Shown here piece by piece: positions 1 to 7,928 of a stretch of 64,000 nt of DNA (position 1 is its first letter; the number at the start of each line of letters is the position of its first letter). The position numbers and the translations under genes are program-made. Location: NCBI GenBank assembly GCA_964486865.1, contig CAZAOZ010000010.1, forward strand, positions 1 to 64,000, given 5' to 3'. The notes below the pieces were generated by a model that ran no database searches, was not told the DNA's origin, and worked only from the letters and a program-made list of their open reading frames with translations. The stretch is from Ga0077527 sp964486865 (GTDB lineage: Bacteria > Pseudomonadota > Gammaproteobacteria > Burkholderiales > SG8-41).

Positions 1-925
1 TCATGATATCCGCCGGCAGCACCGGCATCGATGAGCCCCCAGGAATCACGGCTTTGAGCCTGCCTCCGCCGCGCATGCCGCCCGCCATGGCGAGCAGCGC
101 TGCAAAAGGCGTGCCGAGCGGCACCTCGTAATTGCCGGGACGCGCGACATCGCCCGACACCGAAAATATCTTGGTGCCGCCGTTGTTGGGACGGCCCAGG
201 CTGAGGAACGCTTCGCCACCGTGGTTGATAATGTAAGGCACTGCCGCGAATGTTTCGGTGTTGTTGACCGTGGTCGGCTTGCCGTAGAGGCCGTAGCTCG
301 CCGGAAACGGCGGCTTGAAGCGCGGCTGGCCTTTCTTGCCTTCAAGGGACTCCAGCAGGCCGGTTTCTTCGCCGCAGATGTAGGCACCGAAGCCGTGGTG
401 CGCATGCAGCTGAAAACTGAAATCCGAACCGAGAATGTTGTTGCCGAGATATCCCGCGGCGCGCGCTTCTTCCAGCGCTTCTTCAAAACGCTCGTAAGTT
501 TCCCAGATTTCGCCGTGTATGTAGTTGTAACCCACAGCGACACCCATGGCATACGCCGCAATGGCCATGCCTTCGATCACGCTGTGCGGGTTGTAGCGCA
601 GAATGTCACGATCCTTGAACGTGCCCGGCTCGCCCTCGTCGGAATTGCACACCAGATATTTCGCCCCCGGAAACTGGCGCGGCATGAAGCTCCACTTGAG
701 CCCCGCCGGAAAACCCGCGCCGCCGCGTCCACGCAATGCCGATTTCTTGACTTCGGCGATGACGTTTTCGGGCGATATTTTTTCACTGATGATTTTGCGC
801 AGCGCCTGATAGCCGCCGCGCGCCTCATAATCCCTGAGACGCCAATTCGTCCCGTCGATGCCCTTCATGATGAGGGCATCGGGGCCGTACAGGTCTTTCG
901 CAAAAGGCGCGACTGGCAGGCCCAT
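1..925 (-). CDS. nuoF: NADH-quinone oxidoreductase subunit F (NuoF), 3' part cut by window edge
   Basis: Complex I flavoprotein subunit: binds NADH and FMN and passes electrons to the iron-sulfur chain at the peripheral arm. About 308 codons are present; the family is about 430 residues, so the C-terminal part with the N3 4Fe-4S cysteines lies outside the window. Visible signatures are RGRGGAGFPAGLKW (FMN/NADH site), SDEGEPGTFKDRD and YICGEETGLLESLEG. The ATG overlaps the nuoE stop as TAATG, so the two are translationally coupled. It is the last visible gene of nuoABCDEF. Identification is secure. Confidence 0.97.
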   Translation of the reverse strand, partial: MGLPVAPFAKDLYGPDALIMKGIDGTNWRLRDYEARGGYQALRKIISEKISPENVIAEVKKSALRGRGGAGFPAGLKWSFMPRQFPGAKYLVCNSDEGEPGTFKDRDILRYNPHSVIEGMAIAAYAMGVAVGYNYIHGEIWETYERFEEALEEARAAGYLGNNILGSDFSFQLHAHHGFGAYICGEETGLLESLEGKKGQPRFKPPFPASYGLYGKPTTVNNTETFAAVPYIINHGGEAFLSLGRPNNGGTKIFSVSGDVARPGNYEVPLGTPFAALLAMAGGMRGGGRLKAVIPGGSSMPVLPADIM

Positions 926-1413
926 TACTTGAGCTCCCCGAGTAACTTGTCGATTTTTTCGTTCGACATCGCGCACAGCATCTGCTTGTTGTTGCGGATG
1001 ATCACCGGAGCATCGCCGCACGCACCCATGCACTCGCCCTCCTTGAGGGTAAAGCGTCCGTCCGGGGTGGTTTCACCAAAACCGATGCCCAGTTTTTGCT
1101 TGAGATATTGCGCAGCGTGCGTCGCGCCCTGCAATGCACAGGGCAGATTGGTGCAAACCGTGAGCTTGTGGCGGCCGACCGGTTTCAGGTCATACATGGT
1201 GTAGAACGTCGCCACTTCGTACACCGCCACCGGCGCCATACCGAGGTATTGCGCGACAAAATCCATGGTTTCCGTCGACAGCCAGCCCTTCTCGTCCTGG
1301 GCGATGGTCAGCGCCGCCATCACTGCCGACTGTTTCTCGGTCGGCGGATACTTGGCCACCGCCTTGTCGATTTTCGCCAGTGACTCCGGCGACAACATCA
1401 GCGGAGCATTCAT
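925..1413 (-). CDS. nuoE: NADH-quinone oxidoreductase subunit E (NuoE)
   Basis: 162-residue thioredoxin-fold subunit of complex I carrying the N1a [2Fe-2S] cluster. The four ligands are visible as CTNLPC and, about 35 residues later, ECMGAC. The N-terminal half is the usual helical part that packs against NuoF. Its start overlaps the end of nuoD by 4 bases and its stop overlaps the nuoF start, typical of a tight nuo operon. Length is normal for the family. Confidence 0.97.
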   Translation of the reverse strand: MNAPLMLSPESLAKIDKAVAKYPPTEKQSAVMAALTIAQDEKGWLSTETMDFVAQYLGMAPVAVYEVATFYTMYDLKPVGRHKLTVCTNLPCALQGATHAAQYLKQKLGIGFGETTPDGRFTLKEGECMGACGDAPVIIRNNKQMLCAMSNEKIDKLLGELK

Positions 1414-2663
1414 CGGTCAATATCTCCGAACACGATGTCCTGCGTGCCGATGATGGCCACCACGTCGGCGATCATGTGGCCGCGCGCCATTTCATCCAGC
1501 GCGGCGAGGTGCGGGAAGCCCGGCGCGCGGATTTTCAGCCGGTACGGCTTGTTGGCGCCGTCGGACACCAGGTAGATGCCGAACTCGCCCTTGGGATGCT
1601 CCACCGCGGCATAAGCCTCGCCGGGCGGTACATGCATGCCTTCGGTGAACAGCTTGAAGTGGTGGATCAGTTCTTCCATGTTGGTTTTCATCGCCACGCG
1701 CGACGGCGGCGCCACCTTGTGGCTGTCGACCATCACAGGGCCGGGGTTCTTGCGCAACCAGTCCACGCACTGGCGGATGATGCGGTTGGACTGGCGCAAT
1801 TCCTCGATGCGCACCAGATAGCGGTCGTAGCAATCGCCGTTGACGCCCACCGGGATGTCAAATTCCATGCGGTCATATACTTCGTACGGCTGTTTCCTGC
1901 GCAGATCCCATTCGATGCCGGAGCCGCGCAGCATCGGCCCGGTAAAGCCCAGCGACAGCGCGCGTTCCGGCGACACCACGCCGATGCCCACCAGGCGCTG
2001 CTTCCAGATGCGGTTGTCAGTCAACAGCGTTTCGTATTCATCGACATATCCCGGGAAGCGCCGGGTGAAATCCTCGATGAAATCGAGCAGCGAACCCTGG
2101 CGATTTTCGTTCAACGCCCTGGTCGCCTTGGCATTATGAATGCGTGTAGCGGTGTACTGCGGCATGGTATCCGGCAGATCGCGATAGACGCCGCCCGGAC
2201 GGTAATACGCCGCATGCATGCGCGCGCCGGAGACCGCCTCATACATGTCGAACAGATCCTCGCGCTCGCGGAACGCGTACAGAAAAATGGTCATCGCGCC
2301 GACATCCAGCCCGTGTGCGCCCAGCCACAGCAGGTGGTTCAGCAGCCGGGTGATTTCGTCGAACATCACGCGGATGTACTGTGCACGCTCGGGCACTTCG
2401 ATGCCCAGCAGCTTCTCGATGGCCATCACGTAGGCGTGCTCGTTGGACATCATCGACATGTAGTCCAGCCGGTCCATGTACGGCACCGACTGGAGAAAGG
2501 TCTTGTGTTCGGCGAGCTTTTCGGTGGCGCGGTGGAGCAGCCCGATGTGCGGATCGGCGCGTTCGATGACCTCGCCGTCGAGCTCCAGCACCAGGCGCAG
2601 CACGCCGTGGGCCGCCGGATGCTGCGGCCCGAAGTTCATCGTGTAGTTCTTGATCTCAGCCAT
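1410..2663 (-). CDS. nuoD: NADH-quinone oxidoreductase subunit D (NuoD)
   Basis: 417-residue 49-kDa-type subunit of complex I that forms the quinone-binding cavity with NuoB. It opens with MAEIKNYTMNFGPQHPAAHG, the family hallmark including the HP-AAHG loop that contacts quinone, and ends in FGDIDR as usual. Unlike its neighbours it is separated from nuoC by about 110 bases that hold a dispersed repeat and a second copy of the nuoD start (see 2666-2773). The ATG at 2663 is retained because the family N-terminus begins there. Confidence 0.97.
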   Translation of the reverse strand: MAEIKNYTMNFGPQHPAAHGVLRLVLELDGEVIERADPHIGLLHRATEKLAEHKTFLQSVPYMDRLDYMSMMSNEHAYVMAIEKLLGIEVPERAQYIRVMFDEITRLLNHLLWLGAHGLDVGAMTIFLYAFREREDLFDMYEAVSGARMHAAYYRPGGVYRDLPDTMPQYTATRIHNAKATRALNENRQGSLLDFIEDFTRRFPGYVDEYETLLTDNRIWKQRLVGIGVVSPERALSLGFTGPMLRGSGIEWDLRRKQPYEVYDRMEFDIPVGVNGDCYDRYLVRIEELRQSNRIIRQCVDWLRKNPGPVMVDSHKVAPPSRVAMKTNMEELIHHFKLFTEGMHVPPGEAYAAVEHPKGEFGIYLVSDGANKPYRLKIRAPGFPHLAALDEMARGHMIADVVAIIGTQDIVFGDIDR

Positions 2664-2665
2664 TT

Positions 2666-2773
2666 TTAATTAACAGGATGTACAGGATTAACAGGATTAA
2701 ACCCTTGAGCGGGCGCTGCTTTTATCCTGTAAATCCTGTCCATCCTGTTCATGCAGTTCCTGATTTCAGCCAT
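2666..2773 (-). pseudogene. Duplicated nuoD start read into a repeat (35-codon mini-ORF)
   Basis: Four bases downstream of the nuoC stop an ATG opens an ORF beginning MAEIRNCMN, nearly the same as the true nuoD start MAEIKNYTMN. It then runs through a repeat, giving the periodic tail NPVNPVHPVN, and stops 2 bases before the genuine nuoD ATG. The simplest reading is that a repeat element was inserted at the first codons of nuoD and duplicated them. The mini-ORF may be translated and couple nuoC to nuoD; no independent function is proposed. Confidence 0.6.
2671..2752. repeat. Inverted array of 9-base ACAGGAT-type units between nuoC and nuoD
   Basis: One arm (2672-2700) holds three units of the type ACAGGATNN; the other (2722-2750) holds three ATCCTGTNN units, so the arms can fold into a long imperfect hairpin with a GC-rich loop. 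It lies inside the nuo operon in both genes' transcript. Similar short-period inverted arrays are common in environmental proteobacteria. It has the same architecture as the array at 11423-11527 with a different unit. Confidence 0.75.
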
Positions 2774-2776
2774 GCA

Positions 2777-3391
2777 TCAGCCCTTGCGAAAACCTTCGGA
2801 ATCCGCGTAATTCTCTTCGCGCACGATGCGTGGGGTGATCACCCGCGGCTCGATGGTGACCGGCTGGTAGATCACGCGTTTCTGGTCGGGGTCGTAGCGC
2901 ATCTCGACATTGCCGGACAGCGGGAAATCCTTGCGGAACGGATGGCCGACGAAGCCGTAATCGGTCAGCAGCCGGCGCAGATCCGGATGTCCGGTGAACA
3001 TGATGCCGTAGAGATCGAATGCCTCGCGCTCATACCAGTTCGCCACGGACCAGACGTCGATCACCGAGGCCACCACCGGAAAGCCGTCATCCGGCGCAAA
3101 CACGCGCAACCGCAGACGCCAGTTGTACGTCAGGCTGAGCAGGTGGTACACCAGCGCAAAGCGCGGGCCCTCGCGGGTGCCCTCGCCATATTCGCTGTAG
3201 TCGACGCCGCAGAGGTCGATCAGCTGCTCGAATTTCAGCGCCGCATCATCGCGCAGGATGACGGCGACGGCGGGCAGGTGTTCCGCCCTGACGACGACAG
3301 TCACTTCGTCCAGCACGGTGACTGAACTGACGAGCTTGTCGCCCAGCGCGGTCTGCAGCGCGGCGGTCAGGGTTTCGAGTCGATTCGCCAT
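2777..3391 (-). CDS. nuoC: NADH-quinone oxidoreductase subunit C (NuoC)
   Basis: 204-residue 30-kDa-type subunit of the complex I peripheral arm. The family core is seen as WYEREAFDLYGIMFTGHPDL followed by RRLLTDYGFVGHPFRKDFP. The ATG at 3391 is preferred over the in-frame TTG two codons upstream. It begins 10 bases after nuoB and is followed by the repeat-bearing gap before nuoD. Not fused to nuoD, unlike in E. coli. Confidence 0.96.
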   Translation of the reverse strand: MANRLETLTAALQTALGDKLVSSVTVLDEVTVVVRAEHLPAVAVILRDDAALKFEQLIDLCGVDYSEYGEGTREGPRFALVYHLLSLTYNWRLRLRVFAPDDGFPVVASVIDVWSVANWYEREAFDLYGIMFTGHPDLRRLLTDYGFVGHPFRKDFPLSGNVEMRYDPDQKRVIYQPVTIEPRVITPRIVREENYADSEGFRKG

Positions 3392-3401
3392 GTGCAATCA
3401 G

Positions 3402-3893
3402 TCAGCGTGCAATCGTGTTGGTGCGCTTGATCTTGTTCTGCAACTGGATGATGCCGTAGAGCAGCGCTTCCGCGGTCGGCGGACAGCCCGGCACGTAAAT
3501 ATCCACCGGCACAATGCGGTCGCAGCCGCGCACCACCGAATAGGAATAGTGGTAATAGCCGCCGCCGTTGGCGCAGGAACCCATCGAAATCACCCAGCGC
3601 GGCTCCGCCATCTGGTCATAGACCTTGCGCATCGCCGGCGCCATCTTGTTGCACAGCGTGCCGGCAACGATCATCACGTCGGACTGGCGCGGGCTGGGGC
3701 GGAATACGATGCCGAAGCGGTCGAGGTCGTAGCGCGAAGCGCCGGCATGCATCATTTCCACCGCGCAACAGGCCAGGCCGAAGGTCATCGGCCACATCGA
3801 GCCGGTGCGCGTCCAGTTGACCAGCGCGTCCACGGACGTGAGGAGAAAACCCTTGTCGTTCAGGTTTTCGTTGAGGGTTTCGATGGCGCCCAT
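3402..3893 (-). CDS. nuoB: NADH-quinone oxidoreductase subunit B (NuoB)
   Basis: 163-residue PSST-type subunit carrying cluster N2, the last iron-sulfur centre before quinone. The tandem cysteines appear in FGLACCAVEMM, and the other two ligands in SMGSCANGGG and YVPGCPPTAEALLYG. Length is normal. The 154-base gap between nuoA and nuoB shows no ORF or clear hairpin and the ribosome site is weak (AGGTT, distant), so expression probably depends on the upstream nuo transcript. Confidence 0.97.
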   Translation of the reverse strand: MGAIETLNENLNDKGFLLTSVDALVNWTRTGSMWPMTFGLACCAVEMMHAGASRYDLDRFGIVFRPSPRQSDVMIVAGTLCNKMAPAMRKVYDQMAEPRWVISMGSCANGGGYYHYSYSVVRGCDRIVPVDIYVPGCPPTAEALLYGIIQLQNKIKRTNTIAR

Positions 3894-4047
3894 GGCAGTT
3901 ATCTTGAACCTGAGATATCAATAAGGCTCACATCGGCGCCTCCGAACGATTTTCGGCAAGCAACACCTGCCATGGGTCGGCGCCCGAAACCACTCGCCTT
4001 GCAGTCGATCCCCGCAAGCGGGGCCCCTCGCCGGGTGGCTCGTAGTT

Positions 4048-4416
4048 TCACTCCCATTCCAGCGCCCCTTTTTTCCACTCGTAGACAAAGCCCACGACCA
4101 GAATGGCGAGGAAGATCATCATGGAAAAGAATCCGAACAGGCCGATTTCCTGCAACACCACGGCCCACGGAAACAGGAATGCAATTTCGAGATCGAACAG
4201 GATGAACAGAATGGCGACGAGGTAGTAACGCACGTCAAAGCGCATGCGCGCGTCCTCGAAAGCCTCGAAGCCGCACTCGTAGGGCGACAATTTCTGCTGA
4301 TCAGGCCGGTGCATCCCGACCAGACGGCTGACTATCCAGCCGGAGACGATCGGCGCCACGCCGAAGGCGATGCCCACGGCGATGAACATCAGAATCGGAA
4401 AATACCCTTCCAACAT
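4048..4416 (-). CDS. nuoA: NADH-quinone oxidoreductase subunit A (NuoA)
   Basis: 122-residue membrane subunit of complex I with three hydrophobic helices. The conserved cytoplasmic loop is visible as KLSPYECGFEAFEDARMRFD, and the second helix as YYLVAILFILFDLEIAFLFPW. It is the first gene of the nuo operon. The start lies only 4 bases from the arm of an inverted repeat (4421-4566) and has no clear Shine-Dalgarno sequence. Confidence 0.96.
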   Translation of the reverse strand: MLEGYFPILMFIAVGIAFGVAPIVSGWIVSRLVGMHRPDQQKLSPYECGFEAFEDARMRFDVRYYLVAILFILFDLEIAFLFPWAVVLQEIGLFGFFSMMIFLAILVVGFVYEWKKGALEWE

Positions 4417-4420
4417 CAGA

Positions 4421-4566
4421 ATTGAGTCCCGAGGATTGAGGATTGAGCCCGTGCCATGGTCAGACGGACTCCCCGGAAGACCATATCAAGGCTCGCTTCA
4501 TAAACTTTGTTGGCGGGGATCAACATTCCGTTTCTCGCTACTCAATCCTCGATCCTGACAACTCAT
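4421..4566. repeat. Inverted short-period repeat arms upstream of nuoA
   Basis: Arm 4421-4447 contains GAGGATTGAGGATTGAG and arm 4540-4566 contains CTCAATCCTCGATCCTG, so the arms are imperfect reverse complements about 90 bases apart. The element fills most of the space between nuoA and the tRNA-Leu gene, where the nuo promoter should lie. Similar to the two other inverted arrays in the window but with a different unit. Confidence 0.55.
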
Positions 4567-4579
4567 TCCTGCATTTCAA

Positions 4580-4664
4580 TGGTGTCGACGGAGAGACTCG
4601 AACTCTCACGGCTTTCGCCACCGCCCCCTCAAGACGGCGTGTCTACCAATTCCACCACGTCGAC
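4580..4664 (-). tRNA. tRNA-Leu (anticodon GAG), CCA encoded
   Basis: Read on the minus strand, the gene begins GTCGACGTGGTGGAATTGG and ends in an encoded CCA. The acceptor stem GTCGACG/CGTCGAC is fully paired. The anticodon loop TTGAGGG on a CCGTC/GGCGG stem gives anticodon GAG at 4628-4630. A long variable arm (GGTGGCGAAAGCCGT) and the AGTTCGAGTCT T-loop support a class II leucine tRNA. It reads CUC and CUU codons. The tpiA-secG-tRNA-Leu-nuo order is common in betaproteobacteria. Confidence 0.97.
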
Positions 4665-4746
4665 ATAACCTTCAGCAAGCCTGAAGATCAAGTTCTTTGC
4701 GCTTTGTTTACCGGCTTGCAGCACTTATTGGGTACTTTTGGGTAAC

Positions 4747-5145
4747 CTACTTCGGCACGCTTCCCGTCTGCGATCCGCTGCCCGGCACCGCCGGCACGAC
4801 CGGCACCGGCACTGCGGACGCCGGAAGCTGCGCCGGCGGCGTGGGTATCTGCGACGGCAACGACTGTGACGGAGCCTGCTCGACCGGTTGCGTCATGACG
4901 CCCCGGTTATCGGTTTTCTTGCCGGACACCACGGTCAAGCCGATGCTCGACACAAAGAAGACGGCGGCAAGCACCGCTGTCGTCCGGCTGAGAAAATTCG
5001 CCGATCCGGCGGAACCGAACACACTGCCCGACGAACCGCTGCCGAAGGCAGCACCCATGTCCGCACCCTTGCCATGCTGCAGCAACACCAGGCCGATAAT
5101 GCCCAGCGCGGCGGCAACGTGTATTACAAGTATCAGAATTTCCAT
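4747..5145 (-). CDS. secG: Preprotein translocase subunit SecG
   Basis: 132-residue accessory subunit of the SecYEG channel. Two membrane helices are seen (MEILILVIHVAAALGIIGLV and a second around TTAVLAAVFFVSSIGLTVV), with the family loop LLQHGKGADMGAAFGSGSSG between them and a Pro/Ala/Gln-rich cytoplasmic tail. The ATG at 5145 has an AGGG motif upstream and fits the family N-terminus; a longer in-frame reading into tpiA is rejected. It follows tpiA by 4 bases. Confidence 0.95.
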   Translation of the reverse strand: MEILILVIHVAAALGIIGLVLLQHGKGADMGAAFGSGSSGSVFGSAGSANFLSRTTAVLAAVFFVSSIGLTVVSGKKTDNRGVMTQPVEQAPSQSLPSQIPTPPAQLPASAVPVPVVPAVPGSGSQTGSVPK

Positions 5146-5149
5146 GTTT

Positions 5150-5920
5150 TTACCCTGCTTCCGCTGATTTTGTTCCTGCCGCCGCGCGACAGATCGCTGT
5201 GAACTCTTCCACAACCAACGACGCACCGCCGATCAGTCCGCCGTCGATATCGGGCATCGCAAACAATTGCCCGGCATTTGCCGCTTTCACGCTGCCGCCA
5301 TACACAATCCGTACCGCATCGGCCACTGCCCGATCCGCGATGCATCCGCGGATAAACGCATGCACCGCCTGCGCTGCTTCCGGCGTCGCGGTTTTGCCGG
5401 TGCCGATCGCCCATACCGGTTCGTAGGCAATCACCGCATCGCGCAGCGCCGCCGTACCACATCGTTGCACTACCGCATCCAGCTGGCGGGCCACCACGCG
5501 TTCGGTCGCACCCGCCTCGCGCTCCGCCAGTGTTTCGCCGACGCACAACACCGGCTTCAAACCGGCCTGCTGCGCCACCGCAAATTTCCCGGCCACCAGC
5601 GCATCCGTCTCGCCGAACAGGGTACGGCGCTCCGAATGCCCGACCAGAACCCATGTGCATCCGCAGTCGCGCAACATCGCGGCAGACACACCGCCGGTAT
5701 AGGCACCATCGCCGTGCTGACACAGATCCTGACCGCCCAGAGCCACGCCGGAACCCTGTAACAGGCGCTGCACCTGGGACAGATACGCATAAGGCGGGCA
5801 AACCGCGAAATCCGCTCCGGAAATCTGCGCGAGAAGCGGAACCAAAACCTGCAGCAGCGCCTCGTTCGACGCCAGACTGCCGTTCATTTTCCAGTTGCCC
5901 GCGACGAACTTGACCCGCAT
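5150..5920 (-). CDS. tpiA: Triosephosphate isomerase (TpiA)
   Basis: 256-residue cytosolic enzyme interconverting dihydroxyacetone phosphate and glyceraldehyde 3-phosphate. Signatures are FVAGNWKMNG (Asn/Lys at the active site), WVLVGHSERR (electrophilic His), AYEPVWAIGTG (catalytic Glu) and YGGSVKAAN (phosphate loop). The ATG giving MRVKFVAGNWKMNG is chosen; an upstream TTG would add six residues not seen in the family. Co-transcribed with secG. Confidence 0.97.
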   Translation of the reverse strand: MRVKFVAGNWKMNGSLASNEALLQVLVPLLAQISGADFAVCPPYAYLSQVQRLLQGSGVALGGQDLCQHGDGAYTGGVSAAMLRDCGCTWVLVGHSERRTLFGETDALVAGKFAVAQQAGLKPVLCVGETLAEREAGATERVVARQLDAVVQRCGTAALRDAVIAYEPVWAIGTGKTATPEAAQAVHAFIRGCIADRAVADAVRIVYGGSVKAANAGQLFAMPDIDGGLIGGASLVVEEFTAICRAAAGTKSAEAG

Positions 5921-6039
5921 CACTGATCCGGTTCCCAAAACCGTTGAATTTTACCGGCTGCGCTCCACCCGGTCAATTTGGATACTGCCGTGCTGCAGCG
6001 CGAAAACCCGATGAATTTGAAGGATTTTTCAGGAAACCA

Positions 6040-6567
6040 TCAATCGGGCATCGCGGCACAGATGCGCTGCACAACAGCAGGCTTGGGCAAATCCACATAA
6101 AGGTCTTCAAAAGCCAAAACCTGCATTGTCCCGACCCGCTCCAGCAGTTCACCACGCCGCAGCAGGAAATCCGGATTGGCCGGACGTCCGTATGCCTCGT
6201 TGCCCTCGGCAAACGTCTCGTAAATCAGCAGACCGCCGGGCACCACCGCGGCAATCAGGTCGGGAAACAACGGACGATGCAGATAATTGGTGACGATCAC
6301 CGCGGCAAACTGCCGGCCGGCATAAGGCCAGGGGGCCATTTCGATGTCGGCGCACAGCGCGTGTACGCAGGGCGTGCCCGCGAGAGCGGCAATGGCCGCC
6401 GCGTCGCGGTCAACGGCGTCCACCACGTGGCCCTGTGCAGCGAAAAGTCTGGAATGCCGCCCGCCGCCGCATGCGACATCAAGCACTGCGCCGCCCTTGC
6501 GTACCTGCCGCGCCCAGCGCTGCACCCACGCCGAAGGTTCCGCAACCGAAACATGTCCACCGTTCAT
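6040..6567 (-). CDS. Class I SAM-dependent methyltransferase, unknown substrate
   Basis: 175-residue protein with a complete nucleotide-binding front half: VLDVACGGGRHSRLFAAQGH (motif I), VDAVDRDAAA (acidic end of strand 2), then PWPYAGRQFAAVIVTNYLHR and a GGLLIYETFAEGNE strand. It resembles small tellurite/thiol-type methyltransferases of the TehB style, but the substrate cannot be read from sequence. The ATG at 6567 has AGGAA upstream; a GTG eight codons earlier is possible. It lies upstream of tpiA, same strand. Confidence 0.7.
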   Translation of the reverse strand: MNGGHVSVAEPSAWVQRWARQVRKGGAVLDVACGGGRHSRLFAAQGHVVDAVDRDAAAIAALAGTPCVHALCADIEMAPWPYAGRQFAAVIVTNYLHRPLFPDLIAAVVPGGLLIYETFAEGNEAYGRPANPDFLLRRGELLERVGTMQVLAFEDLYVDLPKPAVVQRICAAMPD

Positions 6568-6662
6568 GTGAGGTTCCTGCCGCCATTCCACGCATAAAAT
6601 TTGCCGTATTCAAGCACATCCGCAGTGACTGCTGCCGTAACCCCGTGACCGGTCACGCTTGG

Positions 6663-6830
6663 GAACCTCTGAAGAACCGTAGCGAGCGGCGTGAGTGCAA
6701 GGAGCACGCCCCCCCCCAAGGGGACTTGCTTCGCGGCGCGCAGGAGCCGAGACATATCAAATAGATAGGCGAGGCTCCGAGCACCGCGCGACGCAGCAAT
6801 CGCGCCGCGCAGTAGGTTATTCAGAGGTTC
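6663..6830. repeat. Dispersed structured repeat, copy 1 (MITE/REP-like)
   Basis: About 168 bases bounded by the inverted repeat GAACCTCTGAA/TTCAGAGGTTC. The interior aligns almost end to end with 7929-8078. Stems visible: CGCGGCGCG with CGCGCCGCG, and inside it GGAGCC (6743-6748) with GGCTCC (6773-6778), then TATC with GATA. The C-run and GGACTTGCTTCGC core is shared with the triplicated unit in the hss gene. No ORF or transposase is inside. Confidence 0.8.
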
Positions 6831-6935
6831 ACTTGCGCAACCACCGCAATTTCCTCTAGGCTGTCTGCCACGGGCCGCAAAACAATAACATCGGTCGGCA
6901 CAAAACCATCACAAGAACCAACCCGGAGGGGAATC

Positions 6936-7910
6936 ATGTTTGCACGTGTAGTGTTGTCGCTGTTTTCGCTATTGATGCTTGCCGTCGCGGGCGGTGTGGC
7001 GGCGCAGGTGCAATACCCCGTAAAACCGGTACGCCTGGTCATCCCTTACCCGCCGGGCGGCGGCACCGACATCCTGGGACGCCCGATCGCCCGGCTGCTG
7101 GGCGAGAAGCTGGGGCAAAGCATCCTCATTGACAATCGCGGCGGCGCTTCCGGCATGGTCGGGGCGGAAATCGCAGCGCGCAGCGCGCCCGACGGCTATA
7201 CCGTGCTGATGAGCACTTCCGGCGAAGCAGCGCTCAATGTCGCGCTGTACCCGAAAATGAACTACGACCCGATCAGGGATTTCACGCCGGTGACCCAGGT
7301 CGGCGTGTCCCCGCTGGTGCTGGTCGCGCATCCTTCGCTGCCGGTCAGGAACGTCAAGGACTATGTCGCTCTGGCGAAAAAGAATCCGGGCTCGATCAGC
7401 TATTCGTCGATCGGCTCCGGCAGCGCGCAACACATGGCCGGGGAATGGATGAGGCTGCTGACCGGCATCGACATCACCCACATTCCGTACAAGGGCGGCG
7501 GACCGCAAATGACCGATCTGCTGGGCGGACACTCGCCCAGCGGCTTTCTCGCGCTGCCGGTCGCCGCGCCCAATATCAAGAACGGCCGCATCCGCGCGGT
7601 CGGCATGACTTCGGCAAAACGTTCGTCCGCCTTCCCCGATGTGCCGACATTCGCCGAATCCGGCATGCCGGGTTTCGAAGTCAGCCAGTGGTGGGCAATC
7701 CTGGTGCCGCGCGGCACACCGAACGACATCGTGGCCAGGCTGCACACTGAAATTTCCGCCATCGTCAAAACCGCGGAAATGAAGGGGCGCATGGCCGATC
7801 TGGGCGTCGATCCGGTCGGCGGCACACCGGAACAGCTCGGCGAACTGGTGCGCACGGAAATCGCCAAGTACAGGAAAATCGTCGCCGACGCGAAGATCAC
7901 CTTGAACTGA
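6936..7910 (+). CDS. Bug/TctC-family tripartite tricarboxylate transporter substrate-binding protein
   Basis: 324-residue periplasmic binding protein. Signal peptide: MFARVVLSLFSLLMLAVAGG with cleavage near VAAQ. The mature start YPVKPVRLVIPYPPGGGTD is the Bug-family hallmark, followed by RGGASGMVGAEIAARSAPDG and YSSIGSGSAQHMAGEWM. It would hand a small carboxylate or similar ligand to a TctAB permease, none of which is nearby, as is usual for the many orphan Bug proteins of Burkholderiales. A strong ribosome site (GGAGGGG) precedes the ATG. Both flanks are copies of the same dispersed repeat. Confidence 0.9.
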   Translation: MFARVVLSLFSLLMLAVAGGVAAQVQYPVKPVRLVIPYPPGGGTDILGRPIARLLGEKLGQSILIDNRGGASGMVGAEIAARSAPDGYTVLMSTSGEAALNVALYPKMNYDPIRDFTPVTQVGVSPLVLVAHPSLPVRNVKDYVALAKKNPGSISYSSIGSGSAQHMAGEWMRLLTGIDITHIPYKGGGPQMTDLLGGHSPSGFLALPVAAPNIKNGRIRAVGMTSAKRSSAFPDVPTFAESGMPGFEVSQWWAILVPRGTPNDIVARLHTEISAIVKTAEMKGRMADLGVDPVGGTPEQLGELVRTEIAKYRKIVADAKITLN

Positions 7911-7928
7911 TCCGCAAACCCGTACAGC

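Noticed and set aside
1380..2669. 429-codon plus-strand open frame opposite nuoD
   Set aside because: Shadow of nuoD; His/Arg/Gln-rich composition with no family resemblance.
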